In this document: one piece after another, positions 16,557 to 25,505 of the stretch
Layout of the letters: the number at the start of each line of letters is the position of its first letter
Position numbering within the stretch: the first letter of the stretch is position 1
Assembly: GCA_965247705.1 (NCBI GenBank)
Contig: CBDFHV010000053.1
Location: forward strand, 1-46,258
Reading direction: 5' to 3'
Origin: CBDFHV01 sp965247705
Lineage (GTDB): Bacteria; Pseudomonadota; Alphaproteobacteria; Rhodospirillales; CAMCUA01
DNA length: 46,258 nucleotides
The notes under the pieces: generated by a model
Databases searched by the model: none
Seen by the model: only the letters and a program-made list of their open reading frames with translations
What the model was told of the DNA's origin: nothing
Translations under genes and position numbers: made by a program

Positions 16557-17799
16557 GGACGATTGCTTCGCCGGCGACGGGGCCCTGTTGCCCCTTGACG
16601 AGGCGCTGGGTCGCATCTTCTCCCGCGTCGATCCCCTGACCGACACCGAACCGGTGCCCCTCGGCGAGGCCTACGGCAGGGTCCTCGCCGCCGATCTCGT
16701 TTCGCCCCGCGACGTGCCGCCCCGGGACAATTCGGCCGTGGATGGCTACGCGGTGTTCCATAACGACCTGGCCATGGACGCCGACACCCGCCTGCCGGTC
16801 GGTGGGCGGGCCGCGGCCGGGAATCCCCTCGGCCGCCCGGCGCGTCGCGGCGAGGCGATCCGGATCTTCACCGGAGCAACCATGCCCGAGGGGCCCGATA
16901 CGGTGTTCATGGAAGAGGACTGCCGCCTCGAGGACGGCGAGGTGGTTTTGCCGCCGGGATTGAAGACGGGTTCGAACCGGCGCCGGGCCGGGGAAGACGT
17001 GAAATCCGGCCGGGTCATCGTCGCCGCCGGCAGCTTGTTGCGGGCCCAGGAAGTGGGACTGGCCGCCTCCATCGGCGTCAGCGCCTTGCCGGTTGTGCGC
17101 CGGGTCCGGGCGGCGGTCTTTTCCACCGGCGACGAAGTGCGGGAACCGGGCGCCGAAGCGCCCGAGGGCTGCATTTACGACGCCAACCGCTATACGGTCA
17201 TCGGGCTGCTGCGGGACTTGGGCTGCACGGTAACCGATCTGGGGATCCTGCCCGACGCGGCCGACGTGGTGCGCGGCGCCCTGTCGGCGGCGGCGCGGGA
17301 TCAGGACGTGGTGTTCACCTCCGGCGGCGTATCCCTGGGCGAGGAAGACTACGTCGCGCCCGCCCTTCGCGACCTGGGCAGCCTCCACTTCTGGCGGCTC
17401 GCGGTGAAACCGGGGCGCCCCATCGCCCTGGGCCAGATCGGCGGCACCGCCTTCGTTGGCCTGCCTGGCAATCCGGCCGCCGCCGCGGTGACCTTCTTGC
17501 GGGTAGCGCGGCCGCTGATCCTTCGCCTCGCGGGACGCCGCGACCTGACCCCCACCCTTTATCGGGTGCGTGCCGGGTTTTCCCTCAGCAAGAAGCTCGG
17601 GCGGCGGGAATGGGTACGGGTCCGCCTTTCGGCCGATGACTCGGGGCAGCTGGTGGCGCAAAAATATCCGGTGGACGGGGCGGGGATCCTGTCGTCACTG
17701 GTGGAGGCGGACGGCCTGGTGGAGCTGCCCGAGGACCTTCGTAACCTGGAAGAGGGCGCCCCGGTCGACTATCTCCCCTTCAACGAGGTGGCGCGATGA
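16543..17799 (+). CDS. moeA: Molybdopterin molybdotransferase MoeA
   Basis: MoeA inserts molybdate into adenylylated molybdopterin. The 418-residue product matches the family length. It has PPRDNSAVDGYAVF near residue 60, GATMPEGPDTVFMEED near 110, the MoCF-binding block VFTSGGVSLGEEDYV near 258, and KPGRPIALG with FVGLPGNPAAAAVTFL near 288-315, followed by the C-terminal beta domain. ATG 16543 overlaps the end of mobB. The stop overlaps the moaD start (ATGA), confirming one operon of Moco genes. All catalytic blocks are intact. MoaA, MoaB/MogA and MoaC are not in the window. Confidence 0.95.
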   Translation: MAQLRDDCFAGDGALLPLDEALGRIFSRVDPLTDTEPVPLGEAYGRVLAADLVSPRDVPPRDNSAVDGYAVFHNDLAMDADTRLPVGGRAAAGNPLGRPARRGEAIRIFTGATMPEGPDTVFMEEDCRLEDGEVVLPPGLKTGSNRRRAGEDVKSGRVIVAAGSLLRAQEVGLAASIGVSALPVVRRVRAAVFSTGDEVREPGAEAPEGCIYDANRYTVIGLLRDLGCTVTDLGILPDAADVVRGALSAAARDQDVVFTSGGVSLGEEDYVAPALRDLGSLHFWRLAVKPGRPIALGQIGGTAFVGLPGNPAAAAVTFLRVARPLILRLAGRRDLTPTLYRVRAGFSLSKKLGRREWVRVRLSADDSGQLVAQKYPVDGAGILSSLVEADGLVELPEDLRNLEEGAPVDYLPFNEVAR

Positions 17800-18047
17800 A
17801 GATCCTCTATTTCGCCTGGCTGCGGGAACGGATCGGCGTCGCCGAGGAGGACCTGTCGCCGCCACCGGATGTGACGGACGTGTACAATCTTGTTGCCTGG
17901 TTGCGGCGGAGAAGTGACGGTCACGAGGCGGCCTTCGTCGAGCAAAGCGCCATTCGCGTCGCCGTGAACCAGGAATACGTACCCTTCGACGCCCCCGTCG
18001 GGCCGGACGACGAGGTGGCCTTCTTCCCGCCGGTCACCGGCGGCTGA
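17796..18047 (+). CDS. moaD: Molybdopterin synthase sulfur-carrier subunit MoaD
   Basis: MoaD is the ubiquitin-like small subunit of molybdopterin synthase. It carries a thiocarboxylate on its C-terminal glycine and donates sulfur to precursor Z through MoaE. The 83-residue product begins MKILYFAWLRERIG, has NQEYVPFDAPVGPDDEVAFFPPVTGG at the end, and finishes with the required Gly-Gly. It overlaps moeA by ATGA and lies 22 bases before moaE. Confidence 0.95.
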   Translation: MKILYFAWLRERIGVAEEDLSPPPDVTDVYNLVAWLRRRSDGHEAAFVEQSAIRVAVNQEYVPFDAPVGPDDEVAFFPPVTGG

Positions 18048-18069
18048 GCGGGAAGACGGGAGCGCCATC

Positions 18070-18552
18070 GTGATACGGATTCAGCCCGAGGATTTTGACC
18101 CCGGCCACGAGCTGTCGGCCCTGGCCCATGACAATAGGTCGGTCGGCGGCCTCTGCCTGTTCGTCGGCCTGGTGCGGGACATGGCCGACGGCACGCCCGT
18201 TGGCGCCATGACCCTGGAGCACTATCCGGGCATGACCGAGAAGGCCCTGGCCCATATCGAGGCCGAGGCCCGCCGCCGCTGGCCGCTGGAGGACGTGCGG
18301 ATCGTCCACCGCCATGGCCGCCTGGCGCCGGGGGACCGCATCGTCATGGTGGCCACGGCCTCGGCCCATCGGGACGCCGCTTTCGAATCCTGCCGCTTCC
18401 TGATGGACTGGCTGAAGACCAAGGCGCCATTCTGGAAGCGCGAAGAGACCCCCGAAGGCGACCGATGGGTAGCTGCCCGCGAGACCGACGACCGGGCGGC
18501 GGGGCGCTGGGTCGAAGGTGGCGGCCCGACGTTTTCTGAACCCGACCAATAG
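18070..18552 (+). CDS. moaE: Molybdopterin synthase catalytic subunit MoaE
   Basis: MoaE is the large subunit of molybdopterin synthase and converts cyclic pyranopterin monophosphate to molybdopterin with sulfur from MoaD. The 160-residue product shows GGLCLFVGLVRD near residue 26, LEHYPGMTEKAL near 54, VHRHGRLAPGDRIVMV near 78, and the active-site lysines in WLKTKAPFWKREE near 115-127. It starts at GTG 18070; no ATG lies at the family start. It is the last Moco gene of the operon. The LOG-family gene follows 12 bases later and is probably co-transcribed. Confidence 0.94.
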   Translation: MIRIQPEDFDPGHELSALAHDNRSVGGLCLFVGLVRDMADGTPVGAMTLEHYPGMTEKALAHIEAEARRRWPLEDVRIVHRHGRLAPGDRIVMVATASAHRDAAFESCRFLMDWLKTKAPFWKREETPEGDRWVAARETDDRAAGRWVEGGGPTFSEPDQ

Positions 18553-18564
18553 GGACTGAACTCC

Positions 18565-19380
18565 ATGGCCAAGAAACACCCCGGCCCCATGAAGGCATAC
18601 CAAAACAAGCGGTTCCTGGAGAGCGCCGACGCTCGCCCCTTGCGCATCCTTGCCGAATACCTGGAGCCCATGGAGCGGTTCGAAGACCAGCAAGTCAGCG
18701 ACACCATCGTCGTCATGGGCTCCGCCCGGACTCTGCCCCGGGACGTCGCCCTGGCGGCCCTGGAGCGGGCGCGCCACGAGGGTGGCGACACGGGAAAGGC
18801 GGAGCGGGACCTCGGCATGTCGCGCTACTACGAGGATGCGCGGGAGCTGGCCCGGCGCCTGACCGAGTGGTCGAAGGGGTTGGACGCCAAACACCGCCGC
18901 TTCGTCGTCTGCACCGGCGGCGGCCCCGGAATCATGGAGGCGGCGAACCGGGGCGCCTCGGAGGCTCGCGGCCTCAATATCGGCCTCAACATCTCCCTCC
19001 CCCTGGAGCAGCACGAAAACCCCTACACCACCCGGGAACTGGCCTTCGAGTTCCACTACTTCTTCATGCGCAAGTTCTGGTTCGTCTACCTGGCCAAGGC
19101 GATCGTCATCTTTCCCGGCGGCTACGGCACCCTGGACGAGTTGTTCGAGATCCTGACCCTGGACCAGACCCACAAGCTGAAGAAGGAGATTCCGGTCGTG
19201 CTCTATGGCGGCGACTATTGGAACAAGGTGATCAATTTCGACGCCCTGGTCGAATACGGCACCATCGATGCTGCCGACGTGGATCTGGTTCACCGGGCCG
19301 ACACGGTTGACGAGGCCTTCGACCTGATCACCGGGAAACTGGCGGCCCGGGCCCTCGCGCAGCCAGGCGGATTTCTGTGA
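18565..19380 (+). CDS. LOG-family (lysine-decarboxylase-like Rossmann) protein
   Basis: This 271-residue protein belongs to the LOG/TIGR00730 family, whose characterised members are cytokinin-nucleotide phosphoribohydrolases or pyrimidine/purine nucleotide 5'-monophosphate nucleosidases. The nucleotide motif VVMGSAR is near residue 51, VCTGGGPGIMEAANRGA near 114, and the hallmark PGGYGTLDELFE near 190. It is longer than the short LOG type and matches the bacterial 'TIGR00730' long form. It starts 12 bases after moaE. The true substrate cannot be told from sequence, and the old label 'lysine decarboxylase' should not be used. Confidence 0.85.
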   Translation: MAKKHPGPMKAYQNKRFLESADARPLRILAEYLEPMERFEDQQVSDTIVVMGSARTLPRDVALAALERARHEGGDTGKAERDLGMSRYYEDARELARRLTEWSKGLDAKHRRFVVCTGGGPGIMEAANRGASEARGLNIGLNISLPLEQHENPYTTRELAFEFHYFFMRKFWFVYLAKAIVIFPGGYGTLDELFEILTLDQTHKLKKEIPVVLYGGDYWNKVINFDALVEYGTIDAADVDLVHRADTVDEAFDLITGKLAARALAQPGGFL

Positions 19381-19450
19381 CACTTCACTCGGTTTGACTT
19401 GCCGCCGGGCGGCTCCTACCGTTTCCGGTCCCCCAACCGGCGCCGTGGCC

Positions 19451-21472
19451 ATGTCCGTCGATCCCGTCCTTCTCGAGATTCTGAACAACAAGATCGCCGC
19501 CGCCGCCGATGAGATGTACTTCGGCCTCCAGCGGGCGTCCCGCTCCATCTATGTGAAGGAGGCGGCGGACTTCGGCACCGCGCTTCTCGACCCCGATGGT
19601 CATGTGTTCGGCTACCCCCCGTCGGCGACCTTCAACTTCCTGATCGATACCAACTTCGCCTCGTCCATGGAGGCCGTTGCCGACCTGGCGCCGGGCGACG
19701 TGATCGTCACCAACGATCCCTACCTGTCCGAAGGGCTGTCCACCCACCTGCCCGACATCCACCTGTTGCGGCCCTACTTCCACGGTGATGAGATCGTCGC
19801 CTGGGGCTACTGCTTCATCCACTGCACCGACATTGGCGGCGCCGTGCCGTCGAGCATTTCGCCGGCCCTGACCGAGATTTTCCAGGAAGGCCTGCGCATC
19901 CCGCCCCTGAAGGCGGTCAAGAAAGGCGAGCCAAACGCCGACTTCTTCGCCCTGTTCCAGGCCAATTGCCGGGATCCGGACATCAACATGGGCGACATGA
20001 AGGCCATGCTGGGGGCCATGGAACTGGGAGACGTGCGGGTCCGGGAGCTGATCGAGGCCCACGGCCTGGCGACCTTCAGCACCGTGCGCACGGCCATCCA
20101 GGACTACACGGCGGCCAAGGCCCGGGCGGTGCTGCGGCGGATCCCCGACGGCACTTACACCTTCTGGGACTACCTGGACGACGACATGCTGAGCCCGGTG
20201 CCGCTCAGGGTGCGGGGCGCCATGACGGTCGAGGACGGGCGGGTGCACTTGGATTTCTCCGGCACCGATCCGCGGGTGCTGGCGGCCTACAACGTGCCGA
20301 CCATGGGGCGGTCCAACTACTGGCTGACCATGCGTCTGACCAGTTTCCTCACCACCCACGACCACTCCATGCCGCGAAACGCGGGGATGTATCGGGATAT
20401 CACCGTCCACGTGCCCCGGGGCAGCATCCTCAACGCCGAGTTCCCCGACGCCGTGGGCGTGCGTTCGGCCCCCGGGCGGCGGACCAACGACGTGCTGACG
20501 GGCGCCTTCCTCCAGGCGGTGCCCGACATGATGTCGGCCCCCACCTGCGGTGCCAGCACGCCTTTCGTGCTGGCTGAGAATCGGCCCGACACGGACAAGC
20601 GCCACGTGATGGTGGTCCAGCCCATGAAGGGCGGCATGGGCGCGACCACCGGCCAGGACGGGGTGGACGCCCGGGACAGCAGCCTCAACAACATGAAAAA
20701 CCATCCCGTGGAGACGGTGGAGGCGGAATGCGGGGTGATCGTCCGCGACTACGACATCCGTCCCGATTCCGGGAGCCCGGGCCAGTGGCGGGGCGGGGTC
20801 GGCCAGCAGATCACCGTCGAGATCCTCCACGACAGCGGCACCCTGCTTGCCCGCTCCATGGAGCGCATTTGCTTCGGGCCCTGGGGCTTCGGCGGCGCCC
20901 GGCCAGCCCAGCCGCAGCGGGCGGTGTTCAACATCGGCCGCGCGGACGAGCGCCGCCTGGGCAAGATCGACCGCCTGCCGGTGGGGCAAGGGGACACGGT
21001 CTCCTTCCTGATGGCCGGCGGCGGCGGTCGTGGCGATCCCCTGGCGCGCGAGTCCGCCCGGGTGCTGACCGACGTCATCGAGGGCTTCGTCAGCCCCGAA
21101 GCGGCGGCACGGGACTACGGCGTGGTCTTCCGTGGCGAGGCGGTGGACGAGGGCGCCACCCGGCGCCTGCGGGCTTCGCGGCGCCAGCAGGCAACCGCCA
21201 GCCCCTTCGACGTGGGCGAGGAGCGCCGGGCCTGGGAAGCGGTGTTCGACGACGCCACCATGATCGACCTCAACGACCGACTGATGGCCCTGCCCCGCTG
21301 GGTACGCTATCAGCGCCGCCGCGACGTCTTCCACCACGCCGTCCCCGACCTGCCGGCCGCCGGCGAGGGCTCCCTGCAACACGCCCTGGCCTATCCCGAC
21401 GCGGTGCGGGCGCGCCTGGCGGAGGCGATGGACAGGTTTCTGGGCGCCACGCTCTCCGAGGCGGCGGATTGA
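19451..21472 (+). CDS. HyuB-type hydantoinase B/oxoprolinase family protein, copy 1
   Basis: This 673-residue protein is of the HyuB family, the B subunit of ATP-dependent hydantoinases and 5-oxoprolinases and related to acetone carboxylase alpha. Family blocks are DPVLLEILNNKIAAAADEM (residues 4-22), PGDVIVTNDPYLSEGLSTHL (near 80), WGYCFIHCTDIGG (near 118), SEIFQEGLRIPPLK-like (near 140), LDFSGTDPRVLAAYNVP (near 270) and GGGGRGDPLARE near 525. It carries a C-terminal extension of about 90 residues (RRAWEAVFDDATM, then RRDVFHHAVPDLP) shared with the next two copies but not with the HyuB at the right edge. ATG 19451 matches the family start. No HyuA is adjacent, so substrate and partner are unknown. 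Confidence 0.88.
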   Translation: MSVDPVLLEILNNKIAAAADEMYFGLQRASRSIYVKEAADFGTALLDPDGHVFGYPPSATFNFLIDTNFASSMEAVADLAPGDVIVTNDPYLSEGLSTHLPDIHLLRPYFHGDEIVAWGYCFIHCTDIGGAVPSSISPALTEIFQEGLRIPPLKAVKKGEPNADFFALFQANCRDPDINMGDMKAMLGAMELGDVRVRELIEAHGLATFSTVRTAIQDYTAAKARAVLRRIPDGTYTFWDYLDDDMLSPVPLRVRGAMTVEDGRVHLDFSGTDPRVLAAYNVPTMGRSNYWLTMRLTSFLTTHDHSMPRNAGMYRDITVHVPRGSILNAEFPDAVGVRSAPGRRTNDVLTGAFLQAVPDMMSAPTCGASTPFVLAENRPDTDKRHVMVVQPMKGGMGATTGQDGVDARDSSLNNMKNHPVETVEAECGVIVRDYDIRPDSGSPGQWRGGVGQQITVEILHDSGTLLARSMERICFGPWGFGGARPAQPQRAVFNIGRADERRLGKIDRLPVGQGDTVSFLMAGGGGRGDPLARESARVLTDVIEGFVSPEAAARDYGVVFRGEAVDEGATRRLRASRRQQATASPFDVGEERRAWEAVFDDATMIDLNDRLMALPRWVRYQRRRDVFHHAVPDLPAAGEGSLQHALAYPDAVRARLAEAMDRFLGATLSEAAD

Positions 21473-21489
21473 CTTGGGGCGCGGAGTTC

Positions 21490-21560
21490 GGGCGGGTCTG
21501 AGACCCGCCCCTACGCAAGCACAGCCAAGTGCGTAGGGGCCGGTCTCAGACCGGCCCGCC
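21490..21560. repeat. Three-stem palindromic repeat between hyuB copies
   Basis: Two perfect 19-bp palindromes (GGCGGGTCTGAGACCCGCC at 21491-21509 and GGCCGGTCTCAGACCGGCC at 21538-21556) flank a central CTACGC/GCGTAG stem with a 14-base loop. The unit can fold into three stems. It resembles REP-like intergenic palindromes of alphaproteobacteria and may act as a terminator or mRNA-stabilising structure between two hyuB genes. Confidence 0.7.
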
Positions 21561-21602
21561 TTGGCTTTGACGCGCGAGCCCGATGAAGGAACGGAACCAA
21601 CC

Positions 21603-23627
21603 ATGAAACGCGACCCCATTACCCTCGAGATCCTCAACAACAAGCTCGCCGCCGCCGCCGACGAGATGTTCTTCGCCCTCCAGCGCTCCTCCCGTTCGGC
21701 CTACGTGAAGGAGGGCGCCGACTTCGGCACCGCGCTGTTGGATCGGGGTGGCCGGGTGGTCGGCTATCCCCCCTCGGCGACGGTGCAGTTCCTCCTCGAC
21801 ATGGACTGCGCGCCCACCATCGACGCGGTGGGCGATTTGGCTCCCGGCGACGTCATCGTCGCCAACGACCCCTACAGCACCGCCGCCCTGTCGACCCACC
21901 TGCCCGACATCCACATGATTAAGCCCTACTTCCACGGAGACGAGGTCGTCGCCTATGGCTGGTGCTTCATCCATTGCACCGACGTGGGCGGGCGGGTGCC
22001 CAGTTCCATCTCGCCGTCGTCCAACGATATCTTCCAGGAGGGCCTCATCATCCCGCCCATGAAGATCGTCCGTGGCGGTGTGCTGAACCAGGATTTCATG
22101 ACCATCTTCGAGGTCAACTGCCGCATCCCGGAGACCAACCGGGGCGACCTGAGGGCGATGATCGGGGCGCTGGATACCGGCGCCGTCCGCGTCGCCGCGA
22201 TGATCGAGGGGCACGGTCTGGAGGGCTTTCTGCAGGGGCATCGGGACCTGCAGGACTACGCCGCCGACAAGGCCCGGGCCGCTCTGCGCCTGATCCCCGA
22301 CGGCCGCTACGTTTTCTGGGACTATATGGACGACGACCTGGTGACCCCCATCCCGACCCGCATCCGGGTCGCCTTCACGGTCGCGGACGGGACGGTGAAC
22401 ATCGACGTCTCCGGCACCGATCCGCAGGTGGCTGCGGCCTACAACGTGCCGACGGCCGGCGGGCGCAACTACTGGCTGACCATGCGCCTGACCTCGTTCA
22501 TGGCCACCCACGACAAGACCATGCCCATGAACGCCGGGCTCTACCGCCACATCACGGTGACCAACCCGCCCGGCACGGTGATGAACGCGGAATTCCCCGA
22601 CGCCGTCGGGGTGCGTCACGCCAGCGCCCGGCGGGTCAACGACGCGCTCACCGGCTGCATCCTGAAGGCGGCGCCCGACCGCATGGCCGCCCCCACTTGC
22701 GGCTCGAGCTGTCCCCTGGTCCTGGCCGAATACGACCGGGAGGGGGTGAACCGTACGGTCACCGTGCTGGAGCCCATGCGCGGCGGCAGCGGGGCGCGCC
22801 GGGGCGCCGACGGGGTGGACTGCCGGGACGCCACCATGTCCAACATGCAGAACCACCCGGTGGAGACCATCGAGGCGGAATACGGCGTCCTCATCCGCGA
22901 CTACGACATCCGCCCCGATTCCGGCGGCCCCGGCCAGTGGCGGGGCGGCTGCGGCCAGAAGGTGACGGTACAGATTTTGCGCGATGGCAGCACGCTACTA
23001 GCCCGGGGCATGGAGCGCATGCGCTTCCCCGCCTGGGGGGTCGGCGGCGGCCGCCCGGGCCAGCCCTTCCGCGCCACCTTCAACGAGGGCAAGCCGGGCG
23101 GCCACCCGATCCCCAAGATCGACGCCCTGGCCGTCAACGCCGGCGACACGGTGACCCTCTTGAACCCCGGCGCCAGTGGCTTCGGCGACCCCTTCGAGCG
23201 GGACCCGGCGTTGGTGGCCCGGGACGTGACCGAGGGCTTCGTCGGCCGGGAGTCGGCGACCCAGGACTACGGAGTCCTCCTCCACGACGACGGCATGGTC
23301 GACGCCGACGCCACCCGCAAGGCCCGCCAAAGCCGGGTGCGGCAGAACGTCCGCGCCGACTTCGACTTCGGCCCCGAGCGGGAGGCCTGGGAAGCGGTCT
23401 TCGACGACGCCACCATGGAAGACCTCAACCGCCGCCTCTACGCCCTGCCCAAATCCATCCGCTTCGACCGCCGTCGCCAGGTCTTCGCGACGGCCGTTCC
23501 CGACCTTCCCCGCCCCGGCGCCGCGCCCCTGACGGAAGTCCTCGCCGATGCGGATGCGGTGCGGGCGCGGCTGTCGGTGGCGATGGACGAACTGCTGGGG
23601 GTGGGGGAGGCGCGGGCGTCGGAGTGA
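21603..23627 (+). CDS. HyuB-type hydantoinase B/oxoprolinase family protein, copy 2
   Basis: This 674-residue paralogue closely resembles copies 1 and 3, block for block: RDPITLEILNNKLAAAADEM at the start, SRSAYVKEGADFGTALLD, PGDVIVANDPYSTAALSTHL, WCFIHCTDVGGRVPSSISPS, NDIFQEGLIIPPMK, and IDVSGTDPQVAAAYNVP. It ends with the same C-terminal extension (FGPEREAWEAVFDDATMEDL, then RRQVFATAVPDLPRPG). An AAGGA lies 12 bases before ATG 21603. It follows copy 1 in tandem, separated by the palindromic repeat, which points to ancient tandem duplication. The predicted reaction class is ATP-dependent opening of a cyclic amide or imide, but only together with a HyuA subunit that is not here. Confidence 0.88.
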   Translation: MKRDPITLEILNNKLAAAADEMFFALQRSSRSAYVKEGADFGTALLDRGGRVVGYPPSATVQFLLDMDCAPTIDAVGDLAPGDVIVANDPYSTAALSTHLPDIHMIKPYFHGDEVVAYGWCFIHCTDVGGRVPSSISPSSNDIFQEGLIIPPMKIVRGGVLNQDFMTIFEVNCRIPETNRGDLRAMIGALDTGAVRVAAMIEGHGLEGFLQGHRDLQDYAADKARAALRLIPDGRYVFWDYMDDDLVTPIPTRIRVAFTVADGTVNIDVSGTDPQVAAAYNVPTAGGRNYWLTMRLTSFMATHDKTMPMNAGLYRHITVTNPPGTVMNAEFPDAVGVRHASARRVNDALTGCILKAAPDRMAAPTCGSSCPLVLAEYDREGVNRTVTVLEPMRGGSGARRGADGVDCRDATMSNMQNHPVETIEAEYGVLIRDYDIRPDSGGPGQWRGGCGQKVTVQILRDGSTLLARGMERMRFPAWGVGGGRPGQPFRATFNEGKPGGHPIPKIDALAVNAGDTVTLLNPGASGFGDPFERDPALVARDVTEGFVGRESATQDYGVLLHDDGMVDADATRKARQSRVRQNVRADFDFGPEREAWEAVFDDATMEDLNRRLYALPKSIRFDRRRQVFATAVPDLPRPGAAPLTEVLADADAVRARLSVAMDELLGVGEARASE

Positions 23628-23642
23628 GGGATGCTCCCACTC

Positions 23643-23675
23643 CCGTCGTCATTGCGGGGCTCGTCCCGGCAATCC
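23643..23675. repeat. REP-like palindromic fragment
   Basis: Just after hyuB copy 2 lies CGTCATTGCGGGGCTCGTCC followed by CGGCAATCCATGG, a GC-rich imperfect palindrome of the 'CGTCAT..CCGGG..CCCGG..ATCCATGG' type scattered between genes in many alphaproteobacteria. It is a likely remnant of a repeated intergenic element; no function is claimed. Confidence 0.45.
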
Positions 23676-23781
23676 ATGGTGGCGTACGCGTGGAGTCCGC
23701 GAATGGCCAAATATGCCAGAGCCAGTTACGGAAATCTTGTGGACACGGGACCGGTAACTCGGTCGTCAATTTACGGAAAAA

Positions 23782-23800
23782 GTATTGTGTCCCCATAATT
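23782..23800. repeat. REP-like GTGTCCCC motif, left of aldehyde dehydrogenase
   Basis: GTATTGTGTCCCCATAATT upstream of the aldehyde dehydrogenase matches in opposite orientation, 17 of 19 bases, the motif at 25417-25435 downstream of that gene. The same GTGTCCCC core recurs at 44610-44795. Such motifs are common satellites of mobile or REP elements. Confidence 0.55.
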
Positions 23801-23915
23801 GAGCAAAACATGAAGCGGACGGAAAAGTTGGGTCAACCTGTCCGCATGACCTGAGCTACTATTGCCGTCCCGTTTCAAATGCCGTCTCGGCACCAAGGAT
23901 CATCGGAGAAGATAA

Positions 23916-25346
23916 TTGCACTACGCCCTTCAAGTCCCCGGAGCCAAAAGCGCGGGCATCCTGGAAGTCACCTTTCCATTCAATGGTGAACCCGTCGCCA
24001 CGGTTGAAATGATCGATGAATCGGGCGCCGAAAGGGCGCTGCGGGTGGCTGCCGGGCTCTACGGCAATCGCGACGCCTGGCTACCCGCCGACGAGCGCGC
24101 GGCCATACTGGAGCGCACGGCCGCGCTGATGGGGGATCGGTTCGACGCGCTTGTCCACATGGCGGTGCTCGAAGGGGGCAAGCCCCTGACGGATACCCGG
24201 ATAGAACTTGCGCGGGCGATCGACGGGGTCAAGAACTGTGTCGAGTGCATCCGCAGCGAACATGGGTCGGAAGTGCCGATGCAACTCAATGCTGCTTCGG
24301 CGAATCGGGTTGCGTTTACGCGGCGTGAGCCCTTGGGCGTGGTTGTCGCGGTGAGCGCCTTCAATCATCCCCTCAATCTCATTGTGCACCAAGTTGGGCC
24401 CGCCGTTGCCAGCGGCTGTCCGGTCATTATCAAGCCGGCGCAAGAAACGCCGGCCATCTGCTTCGAGTTCGTCAACCTTCTGAGGGAGGCGGAACTGCCC
24501 GACGGCTGGTGCCAGGCGGTGGCGGTTTCCGACCTGTCGGTCGCGGAAAAGCTGGTCACGGATAGCCGGGTTGCGCTCTTCAGCTTTATTGGCAGCGCCA
24601 ATGTCGGGTGGATGCTTCGTTCCAAGCTTGCGCCGGGAACCCGCTGTGCATTGGAACATGGAGGCGCCGCGCCCGTGATCGTCGCCCAGGATGCCGATTT
24701 GGACGATGCCCTGCCATTGTTGGTCAAAGGCGGCTTCTATCACGCCGGTCAAGTTTGTGTATCGGTGCAACGGGTGTTCGTTCAAAGGGCGGTATTTGGC
24801 GACGTATCCGAACGCTTGGCGGCATTGGCCGGCACGCTACAGGTGGGCGATCCCCTGCGGGAACAGACCGATGTCGGCCCGCTTATCCGCCACGGCGAAA
24901 CCGAGCGCGTCGCCACTTGGGTCGACGAAGCGGTTCGTGCCGGCGCCAATCCACTGCAAGGCGGTGAAAGGCTGTCTGAGTCACTTTATCCGCCAACCGT
25001 GCTGGCCAATCCTCCGGAGCAGGCCGCGGTCAGCCAGAAGGAGATCTTTGGGCCGATCATCTGCCTCTATGAATACGACGATCTTGACGACGCGGTTCGG
25101 CGCGCCAACGCAGTTCCATTCGCCTTTCACGCGGCGGTGATGAGCCGGGACATGGATACGGCCTTGTATGCCTACAAGCATCTCGCCGCATCCGCGGTGA
25201 TGATCAACGACCACACGGCGTTTCGCGTGGATTGGATGCCGTTTGCCGGGTTGCGCCAATCGGGTTACGGAGTCGGCGGCATCCCGCACACCTATAGGGA
25301 AATGCAGTTCGAGAAGATGCTGGTGCTCCGATCCCCGGTACTTTGA
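23916..25346 (+). CDS. NAD(P)-dependent aldehyde dehydrogenase family protein
   Basis: This 476-residue aldehyde dehydrogenase oxidises an aldehyde to its acid with NAD(P). The N-terminal cofactor domain has EPLGVVVAVSAFNHPLN and PVIIKPAQETP (near residues 137-175). The general-base glutamate is E247 in ALEHGGAAPVIV, where family members usually have LELGG. The catalytic cysteine is C281 in HAGQVCVSVQRVFV, and the C-terminal EIFGPIICLYEYDD is near 373. The overall type resembles succinate-semialdehyde, lactaldehyde or phosphonoacetaldehyde dehydrogenases; the substrate is unknown. TTG 23916 has GGAG seven bases upstream. Its base composition looks somewhat less GC-biased than neighbouring hyuB genes, and inverted REP-like motifs flank it, suggesting separate arrival. 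Confidence 0.9.
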   Translation: MHYALQVPGAKSAGILEVTFPFNGEPVATVEMIDESGAERALRVAAGLYGNRDAWLPADERAAILERTAALMGDRFDALVHMAVLEGGKPLTDTRIELARAIDGVKNCVECIRSEHGSEVPMQLNAASANRVAFTRREPLGVVVAVSAFNHPLNLIVHQVGPAVASGCPVIIKPAQETPAICFEFVNLLREAELPDGWCQAVAVSDLSVAEKLVTDSRVALFSFIGSANVGWMLRSKLAPGTRCALEHGGAAPVIVAQDADLDDALPLLVKGGFYHAGQVCVSVQRVFVQRAVFGDVSERLAALAGTLQVGDPLREQTDVGPLIRHGETERVATWVDEAVRAGANPLQGGERLSESLYPPTVLANPPEQAAVSQKEIFGPIICLYEYDDLDDAVRRANAVPFAFHAAVMSRDMDTALYAYKHLAASAVMINDHTAFRVDWMPFAGLRQSGYGVGGIPHTYREMQFEKMLVLRSPVL

Positions 25347-25416
25347 AATATACGAACGAAACTCAAGAAAACATCCAAATTGTACTGAAAGTGAAGCAGG
25401 TAATTCGGACGCTCGT

Positions 25417-25435
25417 AATTACGGGGACACAATAT
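25417..25435. repeat. REP-like GTGTCCCC motif, right of aldehyde dehydrogenase
   Basis: AATTACGGGGACACAATAT is the inverted partner of the motif at 23782-23800, placing the aldehyde dehydrogenase between two oppositely oriented copies. It is followed by the short palindrome AATATTAATATT. Confidence 0.55.
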
Positions 25436-25505
25436 TAATATTCCAGGGCCTGCAATTTTGAAAGCAGCGAAGCAGGGCTCAGGTCTTGACTGTTGAACGC
25501 TTGCG

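Noticed and set aside
19385..21643. A 752-codon open frame on the minus strand opposite hyuB copy 1
   Set aside because: It is a GC-rich antisense shadow, His/Gly/Val-rich and without any family motif. The plus strand carries a clear HyuB.
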